Positions 1-5,475 of a stretch of 7,239 nt of DNA are shown here, piece after piece. This stretch comes from Acidimicrobiaceae bacterium (GTDB lineage Bacteria > Actinomycetota > Acidimicrobiia > Acidimicrobiales > RAAP-2), in NCBI GenBank assembly GCA_003157945.1, contig PMFY01000011.1:1-7239 (forward strand), given 5' to 3'. The translations under genes were made by a program, and so were the position numbers. The stretch's first letter is position 1. Each line of letters begins with the position of its first letter. The notes beneath the pieces are model-generated. The model was not told where the DNA came from and ran no database searches. It saw only the letters and a list, made by a program, of their open reading frames with translations.

Positions 1-20
1 CCATATGGTACACCATATGG
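1..20. promoter_or_regulatory. Near-perfect palindrome, operator-like
   Basis: The sequence CCATATGGTACACCATATGG equals its own reverse complement except at the two central bases. It also contains CCATATGGT as a direct repeat at 1-9 and 13-21. Dyads of this size and form are typical operators for dimeric regulators such as TetR- or GntR-type repressors, but no regulator gene is visible. The regulated gene, if any, probably lies left of the window. It sits in the low-GC stretch, so it would belong to the putative inserted element. Binding is an inference. Confidence 0.35.
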
Positions 21-213
21 TCTGACGGAAGTACCCGATTTCTCTGTGCGATGTGATGACGTGTACGGAGCCAAAAAACCGCTCGGCGTGCGCGATCCGT
101 GCGCGTAGCAAGGGCAAAAGGTGGTGAAACGTGGTCGGTGACGGTTAGTGGAAAGATGCCCTGAGCTGGGAAAATAGCAATAGTCCCTGGTCCCCGAATT
201 GCCCCCGAAGGGA
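1..213. mobile_element. Putative terminal part of an integrated element (tRNA-targeting)
   Basis: Bases 1-180 are about 54% GC, clearly lower than the DNA to the right, and hold no recognisable gene on either strand. The stretch ends where a truncated tRNA 3' half begins. Elements that use a tRNA gene as attachment site restore the tRNA at one end and leave a copy of its 3' part at the other. The arrangement here fits the second end, with the element extending leftward out of view. No integrase, excisionase or element body is seen, so the element type is unknown. An old deletion or rearrangement is the alternative. Confidence 0.4.
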
Positions 214-258
214 TTCACACGGCTGAGGTCGGAGGTTCGAGTCCTCTAGCGCCCACCA
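214..258 (+). tRNA. tRNA-Val(CAC) 3' fragment, attR-like site
   Basis: The 3' part of a tRNA can be read position by position. The anticodon loop TTCACAC (214-220) has anticodon CAC at 216-218. The 3' strand of the anticodon stem is GGCTG (221-225), and the five-base variable loop is AGGTC (226-230). The T stem GGAGG/CCTCT closes the loop TTCGAGT (231-247). The acceptor 3' strand is AGCGCCC (248-254), followed by discriminator A and encoded CCA (256-258). The bases before the loop (AGGGA) do not pair with GGCTG. No D arm and no GGGCGCT acceptor 5' strand precede it, so this is not a working tRNA gene. The break at the anticodon loop is a usual crossover point for tRNA-targeting integrases. 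The valine identity rests on the CAC anticodon and on family resemblance of the loop. A decayed tRNA gene is the alternative. Confidence 0.7.
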
Positions 259-305
259 CCTGCGCCCACCGGTCCGACGTCGGAGCGAGGGAGAAGCGCA
301 GAGCC

Positions 306-320
306 CGGACCCAGGGTCCG
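306..320 (+). terminator. Hairpin-like dyad downstream of tRNA remnant
   Basis: CGGACCCAGGGTCCG is a perfect 7-base dyad around a single A. As RNA it would form a 6-bp stem with a 3-nt loop, or join a larger structure. It lies about 48 nt past the tRNA 3' end, where the terminator of the original tRNA gene could be. No U-tract follows, so intrinsic termination is uncertain. Confidence 0.25.
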
Positions 321-354
321 CCGCACCAATGGGCCGCCGCACCGGCAACGGCGG
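315..354 (+). repeat. Short direct repeat with alternative hairpin partner
   Basis: CCGCCGCACC occurs at 318-327 and again at 334-343, a 16-base period. With flanking bases it is a 13-mer with one mismatch (315-327 and 331-343). The downstream CGGCGG at 349-354 can pair with CCGCCG of either copy: 334-339 with a 9-nt loop, or 318-323 with a longer loop. Mutually exclusive pairing is possible, but this may simply be GC-rich chance. Confidence 0.35.
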
Positions 355-725
355 AGGGGTCGGAGCGGAAATGGCGGGATCTTGGCGGCTCCGTTCGCAC
401 GCCGTCGGTCCGTCGCCCTTCCTTCGGGCTCCGCCCCCAGCGCCCGGCGCCGAGGTGTCGGGGACCTTCGACGAGGCCATTCGGGGACACCGTGCCCTCG
501 TCACCGGTGCGCGTCAGAGCGGGTCGACCCCATTCCCCGTGAGGGAGTGCGAGAAGGGCCATTGCCGCCCCGTCGACTCGGTCCGGGATCGGGTGAGCAC
601 CCCGAACGCAGCTCGGCCTAAGCTTCGCCCGATGGGGAGCCGGGGGGGCAGGGGACAATTGGCGAATTCTGCCGGGCGCACCTGCGCCGACCCGGGTGCC
701 ATCGCTCTCGGGGCCGGTGAATTCG

Positions 726-2102
726 ATGGGAAGTGAGCCGGTGCCACGGCGTGTAGCGGTCATGCACCACTCGAGTTCGTTCTTCCCACTGGAGCTGCGC
801 GACCGCGTCGGTGACTGCGCCGAACTCGTATGGGTCGTGGACTCCCGGAACGTCCCCGAGGCGATGCTCCGCTTCGTCCGACGGCTCGGGCCCGTCGTCG
901 ACACCGCTGACCAGACTCTCGACACCGTCGCCGAGGAGCTCACGCGTCTGGGTGTCGGGGGCATCGTGTCCTTCGTCGACGACCACATCGTCGACGCCGC
1001 CCTCCTGGCCGAACGCGTAGGGCTGCCGTACCACTCGCCCGACGTGGCGCATGCGCTCGTCAACAAACAGGTCCAGCGTGCCGTGCTCGACGCGGCCGGT
1101 ATCCCGGGCCCCGCGTTCTGGTCGGCACCTCCCGGTCTCGACACCGCCCAGGCGGTGGCGATCGCCGACCGCGTCAACTATCCCGCCGTCGTGAAGCCGG
1201 CCGAGGGCAGCGGAAGCCGGGACATCCGGCTCGTGCGAACCGCCGAGGAGCTCACCGAGGTCATCACCGCCAGTGACGGGCCGGGCCACCTGGTCGAGCA
1301 GTACCTCGAGGATGAACGTGACCACGAATCCTGGTACGCCAGCTACCTCTCCGTCGAGAGCGTGGTCAGCCACGGTACCGTCGGGCATGTGGCGTTGACC
1401 GGCCGGTTCCCATTGGCCGAGCCGTTCCGCGAGACCGGCAACTTCATCCCCGCGCTCTGCCCCGCCGACCAGGTGCCGGGGATCCTCTCCCTGGTGGACG
1501 ACACCGTCGCCGCGCTCCGGATCACCGACTCGGTGATCCACACCGAGATCAAACTGACTCCCGATGGCCCCCGGCTGATCGAGGTCAATGGCCGCCTCGG
1601 TGGGAGGCCCCCGTTCGTGCTCTGCGGGATCTCCGACACCAACCTGTTCCAGGTCGCCTGTCAGGTGGCGCTGGGCGACCCGGTGCACATCGACGCCATG
1701 GCCACGTGCGACGCGGTGGGCTTCTGGCTCATGCTCCACGCGCCGGCGGGAGCCCGACGGCTCGACGCCGTGGACGGTGCCGACGCGGCCGCGGCGGTGC
1801 CCGGCGTCACCGACCTGCGGGTCAACCGTCTTCCCGGGGCGTCACTCGACTGGCGGGAGGGAACCGACGGCAAGATCGTGACGATCGAGGGAACCGCCCC
1901 GGATCACACCGGCCTGGAGGCCACCGTCGGCCGGATCCGCGCCGCCATCACGATCTCGACCGACGCCGGACCGTCGTGCGAGCGAGCGCGGGCGACGGAC
2001 GCGCACGATGCGACCGACTGGCCCGTCGGTGCGCTGGAGCTTCCCGAGCACGCACCCGACGTCGAGCCCGTGATCACCGGGTCGTGGACAGGCAGGGGCT
2101 GA
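726..2102 (+). CDS. ATP-grasp ligase, L-amino-acid-ligase-like
   Basis: This 458-aa cytoplasmic enzyme should use ATP to activate a carboxylate as an acyl-phosphate and join it to an amine, giving an amide or dipeptide-like bond. It has an N-terminal Rossmann-like part (about 8-105, starting RRVAVMHH). The ATP-grasp region follows with NK at 113-114, VVKP with K157, the glycine-rich GSGS loop at 161-164 and VEQYL at 190-194 (adenine-binding hinge). The metal-binding set is E274 and EVNGRLGG (286-293, with E286 and N288). Residues about 330-410 resemble the C-terminal domain of BacD/DdaF-type ligases, including PGVTDL and a final beta-rich segment. A 45-residue acidic tail follows. ATG 726 was chosen because the first beta strand begins soon after. 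GTG 741, with GGGAAG 7 nt upstream, is a close alternative, and GTG 696 lacks a ribosome site. The next gene starts 8 nt after the stop, so the two are probably co-transcribed. The family assignment is secure, the substrates are unknown. Confidence 0.9.
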   Translation: MGSEPVPRRVAVMHHSSSFFPLELRDRVGDCAELVWVVDSRNVPEAMLRFVRRLGPVVDTADQTLDTVAEELTRLGVGGIVSFVDDHIVDAALLAERVGLPYHSPDVAHALVNKQVQRAVLDAAGIPGPAFWSAPPGLDTAQAVAIADRVNYPAVVKPAEGSGSRDIRLVRTAEELTEVITASDGPGHLVEQYLEDERDHESWYASYLSVESVVSHGTVGHVALTGRFPLAEPFRETGNFIPALCPADQVPGILSLVDDTVAALRITDSVIHTEIKLTPDGPRLIEVNGRLGGRPPFVLCGISDTNLFQVACQVALGDPVHIDAMATCDAVGFWLMLHAPAGARRLDAVDGADAAAAVPGVTDLRVNRLPGASLDWREGTDGKIVTIEGTAPDHTGLEATVGRIRAAITISTDAGPSCERARATDAHDATDWPVGALELPEHAPDVEPVITGSWTGRG

Positions 2103-2110
2103 ACACTCCC

Positions 2111-3259
2111 ATGGACATCGAGGCGGAGAGCGAGAGGATCGGGCGGGACGTCGCTGCCCTCTGGGCGGACGATGTCGACTCCCGAGCCCGCTTCCCGAAC
2201 GAGGCGGTCGACGAGTTCCGCAGCAGCGGACTCCTGGCGACGCTGGTGCCCAGCGAAGCAGGAGGTGCCGGCGCGACCCTTGCGCAGGCATCCCGCTCGG
2301 TGGCGGCCATCTCGGCCCACTGCGGTTCCAGCGGAATGGTCCTGGCCATGCACCACCTCCAGGTGGCGGCCATCGCCCGGCACGGGTCATCGGCCATGCA
2401 GGAGCGCATCTACCCCCTCCTGATCGACGGTGACCTGCTCCTGGCGAACGCCAACAGCGAAGTCGGTCTGGCCGGCGAGCGGCGGGTCAGCCACTGCGCG
2501 CTCGAGCCGGTCGAGGGTGGATTCCACCTGGACAAGCAGGCCACCACCGTGTCCTACGGGGAGTATGCGGACGGAATCCTGGCGACGGCACGCCGGACCG
2601 CCACCAGCCCGGGTCACGAACAGGTCATGGTCGTCTGCCTTCCTCCGGCGATGCGCCTCGAGGCGACAGGCGACTGGGACACCCTGGGTCTGCGGGGCAC
2701 CTGCAGCCGGCCCGCAAGACTCACTGCTGACGTGCCCGTGGACATGGTGCTCGACGACTATCAGGCGGTATTCGTCCGGACCGGCCTGGCGCACAGCGCC
2801 GTGCTGCTCAGTTCGGTGTGGCTCGGCCTGGCGGAAGGGGCCGCCCGCCGGGCCCACGCCACCGTCCGCGCCAAGGCCCGGGCGAACCGCTCGACCGATC
2901 CGGGCGCGGGACCGCCGCTCGGGGCGATCCGCCTCGCCGAACTCGGTGTGCTGCTCCACCAGATGCGGGAGGTGATCGCGGGAGCCGCCGTGCGGTACCA
3001 ACTGCTGAAGGACACCGAGGATGCCGGAACCCTGCGCTTCGCCGGCCTGATGGACAACGTCAAGTTGTCGTCGAGCATGCTCGCCCTCGACATCCTCCAG
3101 CGAGCGATGGGGATCTGCGGGCTGGAGGGCTACAAGAACGCCACCCAGAACAGTCTGGCCAGGATGCTACGGGACGCAAATGCCGCTCCGCTCATGGTGA
3201 ACAACGACCGGACGCTGCAGGCATCGGCGCATGCGCTGCTGATTCGCAAGGAGATCTGA
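2111..3259 (+). CDS. Acyl-CoA dehydrogenase-fold flavoprotein, atypical active site
   Basis: This 382-aa protein has the overall build of FAD-dependent acyl-CoA dehydrogenases. The helical N domain carries PSEAGGAGATL (47-57). The middle beta domain carries DWDTLGLRGTCS (189-199), the usual DWxxxGxRxTxS signature. The C-terminal four-helix part has CGLEGYKNA (336-344) and SLARMLRDA (348-356). The length is normal for the family. Two hallmarks are missing: the EGT segment with the catalytic Glu is replaced by VNNDRTL (363-369), and the RxxFGxxxxxxQ segment is replaced by RANRSTDPGAGPP (257-269). No Glu is evident at the alternative helix-G position used by isovaleryl-CoA dehydrogenase. The protein may therefore be a flavin monooxygenase, an oxidase, or a dehydrogenase acting on a carrier- or amide-bound substrate, rather than a beta-oxidation enzyme. 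ATG 2111 matches the family N-terminus, and the frame open upstream of it lies inside the ATP-grasp gene. A weak GGCAGGGG precedes the start, and translational coupling to the ATP-grasp gene is likely. Confidence 0.88.
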   Translation: MDIEAESERIGRDVAALWADDVDSRARFPNEAVDEFRSSGLLATLVPSEAGGAGATLAQASRSVAAISAHCGSSGMVLAMHHLQVAAIARHGSSAMQERIYPLLIDGDLLLANANSEVGLAGERRVSHCALEPVEGGFHLDKQATTVSYGEYADGILATARRTATSPGHEQVMVVCLPPAMRLEATGDWDTLGLRGTCSRPARLTADVPVDMVLDDYQAVFVRTGLAHSAVLLSSVWLGLAEGAARRAHATVRAKARANRSTDPGAGPPLGAIRLAELGVLLHQMREVIAGAAVRYQLLKDTEDAGTLRFAGLMDNVKLSSSMLALDILQRAMGICGLEGYKNATQNSLARMLRDANAAPLMVNNDRTLQASAHALLIRKEI

Positions 3260-3294
3260 AGCGCCCGTCTGGCGTCGCCCAGGCCGGCCGCTTC
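3258..3294. terminator. Probable bidirectional terminator hairpin between convergent genes
   Basis: GAAGCG (3258-3263) pairs perfectly with CGCTTC (3289-3294). Two further C-G pairs follow across a bulge, and GTCTGG (3267-3272) pairs with CCAGGC (3279-3284) around a 6-nt loop. This gives about 14 pairs in all. It fills most of the 54-nt gap between the convergent stops at 3259 and 3314 and overlaps the last bases of the first stop. There is no T-run on either side, as is common for actinobacterial terminators, so the function is inferred from position and pairing. Confidence 0.45.
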
Positions 3295-3313
3295 TCGCCG
3301 GTGACCTCGGTGT

Positions 3314-3778
3314 TCAGCCCGATGCCCCGCCGGGCGTGGTCGACGGCCACTGAGCGGGCGACCAGTCGCCCTCGGGGTCCGTGGTCTGCCCCACCTCGAT
3401 CAGGTGACCGTCGGGATCACGGATGTAGCACCGGATCTCGTACCGGTGCTGCTTCGGCGGTGTCAGGAATTCGGCTCCTCGGGCGCTCCATTCGTCGTAG
3501 ACCGCGTGGATGTCCCGGACCCGGATGTTGAGGAAGCTGCTGACCCGATCGGGGTCGGTCGGAGTCTCCAGGGTGACCGAGGGTTTGTCGTCCGTCGGCC
3601 CACCGCCGACATTGATGATGATCCAGCTGTTGGCGAGGGCCACGTAGGTCACCTCTCCGGAGAAGGCCACTTTGCCGCCCAGCACCTCGGTGTAGAAGCG
3701 CCGGGAACGCTCGACGTCGTCCGACACGATGAAGTGGGCCAGCAGAATCCCTTCGTCCGGCGGTGTGAATTCGGCCAT
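3314..3778 (-). CDS. VOC-family (glyoxalase/dioxygenase-fold) protein
   Basis: This 154-aa cytoplasmic protein belongs to the vicinal oxygen chelate superfamily. It has two beta-alpha-beta-beta-beta modules: the first opens with LLAHFIVSDDVERSRRFYTEVLGG (split as 12-20 and 21-35), the second with FLNIRVRDIHAVYDEW (82-97). It ends with the typical RDPDGHLIEVGQ (120-131). Family members bind a divalent metal through four side chains. Here H15 and E128 fit, while the two middle positions appear to be N56 and N84, so metal binding may be altered or absent. The length is normal for a single-domain VOC protein, plus a 20-residue Pro/Thr-rich tail. Start ATG 3778 is fixed by GGAGGTG at 3783-3789. 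The start of the reading frame further upstream, around 4003, has no ribosome site and overlaps the next gene. It lies 73 nt downstream of the glycosylase gene on the same strand. The substrate is unknown: candidates include glyoxalase-like, antibiotic-binding or ring-cleaving roles. Confidence 0.92.
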   Translation of the reverse strand: MAEFTPPDEGILLAHFIVSDDVERSRRFYTEVLGGKVAFSGEVTYVALANSWIIINVGGGPTDDKPSVTLETPTDPDRVSSFLNIRVRDIHAVYDEWSARGAEFLTPPKQHRYEIRCYIRDPDGHLIEVGQTTDPEGDWSPAQWPSTTPGGASG

Positions 3779-3851
3779 ACGGCACCTCCGTTGGTTGGGG
3801 CTCGTGTCCCGTCTCCGACAGGGCGTGGAGCCGTCTGTAGGGTGAGAGGAA

Positions 3852-4475
3852 CTACCGCTCCGTCCGTGGTGCGGTCGCTTCCACGGGCGCGACGGGAACG
3901 TGCGCCACGGACACACTCGGATTGCCCGCGACGTAGAACCGCCAGTCCAGGTCCTTGCCCGCGGAGACGCCGACCCGGGTGCTCCTGGCGTACGGCGGTG
4001 CACTGTGATCGTCGAGGATGCGGATCTTGCCGCCGACGAGGTCCGTGCCGTTGTCGGCCCGGCTCAGGCCGAAGGCCCGGGAGAGGCGACCCGGCCCACT
4101 GCACAGGCGTCGATCCGGGTCGCGGGTATCGCCCCGGTTGGCCCTCATCTGCTCCATTCCGGCGAGTGGTTCCACCGCCCGGATGAGGACACCGGATCCG
4201 ATGCCGACCGGCTGACACACGACATTTGTCAGGTAATTGACCCCGTAGGTGAGGTAGACCTCGAGACGACCCGGCGGTCCGAACAGTGTCGCGTTCCCCT
4301 TGCGGGGACCGGAGAATCCACGGCTCGCCGCCTCCTGCTCGTCATAGGCCTCCACCTCGACGATGCGGCCCCGCAGCGGGCCATAGGAGAGGATCTTGCC
4401 GATCAGACTCGGCGCGACCGACTCCGACGGCCGCTCGTAGAAGCCCCGCTTCAGGGTTCGATGCCGATCCGGCAA
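3852..4475 (-). CDS. Alkyladenine (3-methyladenine) DNA glycosylase family protein, divergent
   Basis: This 207-aa protein is of the AAG/MPG family, monofunctional glycosylases that flip out and excise 3-methyladenine, hypoxanthine and related bases. Counting from the TTG, the visible hallmarks are SLIGKIL (23-29), IVEVEAY (38-44, E42 matching the human catalytic E125 and Y44 matching Y127), FGPPG (65-69) and VYLTYG (73-78, Y77 matching the intercalating Y162). Then come TNVV (83-86, N84 matching N169), IRAVEP (98-103, R99 matching R182) and SGPGRLSRAFGL (126-137). The pocket histidine of the usual ASH motif is replaced by R52 in ASRGF, the conserved Arg before N61 is G60, and the preceding loop is one residue short. 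Length is normal. The start chosen is TTG 4475, because GGGAGGT lies 6 nt upstream and no ATG or GTG fits the family N-terminus. The fold is secure, normal activity is not. Confidence 0.88.
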   Translation of the reverse strand: MPDRHRTLKRGFYERPSESVAPSLIGKILSYGPLRGRIVEVEAYDEQEAASRGFSGPRKGNATLFGPPGRLEVYLTYGVNYLTNVVCQPVGIGSGVLIRAVEPLAGMEQMRANRGDTRDPDRRLCSGPGRLSRAFGLSRADNGTDLVGGKIRILDDHSAPPYARSTRVGVSAGKDLDWRFYVAGNPSVSVAHVPVAPVEATAPRTER

Positions 4476-4481
4476 CCTTCC

Positions 4482-4488
4482 ACCTCCC
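4482..4488 (-). promoter_or_regulatory. Ribosome binding site deciding a TTG start
   Basis: On the minus strand the sequence reads GGGAGGT, then 6 nt, then TTG (4475-4473). This strong site is the reason for choosing TTG as the glycosylase start. The frame stays open far upstream, to about 4928, but that extension is low-complexity and overlaps the preceding gene. Confidence 0.65.
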
Positions 4489-4616
4489 GCCGATACGGTC
4501 CGCCCTCCAGTGGGCCGTCCCGGCCGACCGCTCCGTGCGGCTGAGCTCGGTCCATCTCCATCCCGACCTCCCGACTCGACGTGCACCTGGCGTCCGGCCT
4601 CCGACGTCCGGCATGT

Positions 4617-4654
4617 CCACCGCCGACTCCCCGGTGGTGCAGGGCCGACGTCGG
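4617..4654 (-). terminator. Hairpins 3' of the peroxiredoxin-like gene
   Basis: Just past the stop codon at 4678 on the minus strand lie two dyads. One is the perfect 10-base palindrome CCGACGTCGG (4645-4654). The other is CCACCG (4617-4622), pairing with CGGTGG (4632-4637) around a 9-nt loop. Position fits a terminator and would separate this gene from the glycosylase gene 202 nt downstream. There is no T-tract. Confidence 0.3.
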
Positions 4655-4677
4655 ACGGCAACTCGTTCCTGGCGCGG

Positions 4678-5301
4678 CTACAGGTCACCACGCTTGATCC
4701 CGACGGCCCCACCCTCGGTGAACCGGATCGGTGCATCGAGCGTGTCGACGAGGAACATCTCCCGGTCCCCGCGATCCCAGGCCTCGCGCAGCCCCGGCGT
4801 GCCCAGGTCGAAGTCGGGGCGAGACCTGCGCATGACCTCGCGCAGGTCGCGGTGGAGCTCCTCGACCGTCGGGCGCCCCCAGTACCAGTAGCCGTTGTAG
4901 ATCGCGGAGATCTCCAGCCCGGGGGCAAGCACGAACGTGTGCGGGACCATCGGGTCGTGGACCGGGTCCGTGTACTCGACGATGTCGAGATCGGCCCGCA
5001 CCGTCCGCTCCGGGTCTGAGAGGAACGGGAACTGAGCGCCGACGCTATCGCGGAACTCGTTGATCTCGAGTTGGTTGTCCGTCGAGATCACGGCTACGCG
5101 GGTATACCCGACCCGGAAGTCGAGGTATGCGTCAACCAGGCGGTTAAGAAAACGATGCTCCTTCGGGTCAAACCCGCCGCGCGAGAGGTGCAGCACCATC
5201 GGGTTCGATCCCTGCAGGTCCGACAGACGGCGCTGAACGCCGTCGTGGTCGGGCAGCTCATAGTCGGGAAGGCGTGCCCCGACCTGAATGTCGCCGCGCA
5301 T
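4678..5301 (-). CDS. Peroxiredoxin-like (AhpC/TSA, redoxin fold) protein without cysteines
   Basis: This 207-aa protein has a thioredoxin-like fold of the redoxin/AhpC-TSA type. It opens with VGARLPDYELPDHDG (7-21), the usual start of the family, followed by MVLHLSRGGFDPKEHRF (35-51), VGYTRVAVISTD (64-75), FPFLSDPERTV (91-101) and TFVLAPGLEI (122-131). In working members the segment after LSRG carries the peroxidatic Cys (GxYCPKEH-like). Here that position is D45, and there is no Cys anywhere in the protein. A two-base codon change (GAC, not TGC) makes a simple sequencing error unlikely. It therefore cannot be a thiol peroxidase. It may be a binding, chaperone-like or regulatory member, or use another chemistry. 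A 45-residue C-terminal extension (about 163-207) follows the fold. Start ATG 5301 is supported by GGAGG at 5308-5312, 6 nt away. The open frame above it (to 5436) lacks a ribosome site. Confidence 0.87.
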   Translation of the reverse strand: MRGDIQVGARLPDYELPDHDGVQRRLSDLQGSNPMVLHLSRGGFDPKEHRFLNRLVDAYLDFRVGYTRVAVISTDNQLEINEFRDSVGAQFPFLSDPERTVRADLDIVEYTDPVHDPMVPHTFVLAPGLEISAIYNGYWYWGRPTVEELHRDLREVMRRSRPDFDLGTPGLREAWDRGDREMFLVDTLDAPIRFTEGGAVGIKRGDL

Positions 5302-5475
5302 GATTGGCCTCCAATCGAATTCAGCTGAAGTTAGGCACGGGCCGCTCCCGCAGGATATGACCGTGAGGCGGCGTGCCGCGGCTCCCGGGTCTGCGATGCG
5401 CGTGAGATGGGCACCTCCGTCCTCAACGATGCGCAACTTGGCCCAGCGGCGCCACGACCGCCGTCGCCCTGTGGG

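Larger units (their letters stand above)
259..725. other. Intergenic stretch without convincing gene
   Basis: This stretch lies between the tRNA remnant and the ATP-grasp gene. Open frames occur on both strands but they are low-complexity, Arg/Pro/Gly-rich and lack ribosome sites, as chance frames in GC-rich DNA do. Visible structure: the 9-mer GCGCCCACC of the tRNA end (249-257) recurs at 262-270. A 15-base odd palindrome lies at 306-320, and a hairpin-forming repeat pair at 315-354. The promoter of the downstream two-gene unit should lie here, but no clear -35/-10 pair could be picked out. Confidence 0.5.

Noticed and set aside
329..736. Plus-strand frame of 135 codons before the ATP-grasp gene
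   Set aside because: Arg/Pro/Gly-rich peptide with no motif and no ribosome site, and it overlaps the hairpin-forming repeats.
145..1177. Minus-strand frames reading across the tRNA fragment (peptides such as ALEDSNLRPQP and GLEPPTSAV)
   Set aside because: These peptides are the well-known false translations of tRNA 3' ends. The frames are otherwise low-complexity and antisense to the ATP-grasp gene.
618..1739. 373-codon minus-strand open frame
   Set aside because: It lies antisense to the ATP-grasp gene, whose motifs are clear. The long open frame follows from GC-rich codon use, and its His/Gly/Asp-rich peptide has no domain.
1706..2110. N-terminal extension of the acyl-CoA dehydrogenase-fold gene
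   Set aside because: The added peptide is Arg-rich, lies inside the ATP-grasp gene and is not part of the family. ATG 2111 gives a normal N-terminus.
4476..4928. N-terminal extension of the glycosylase gene
   Set aside because: It overlaps the peroxiredoxin-like gene, is low-complexity, and a strong ribosome site precedes TTG 4475.
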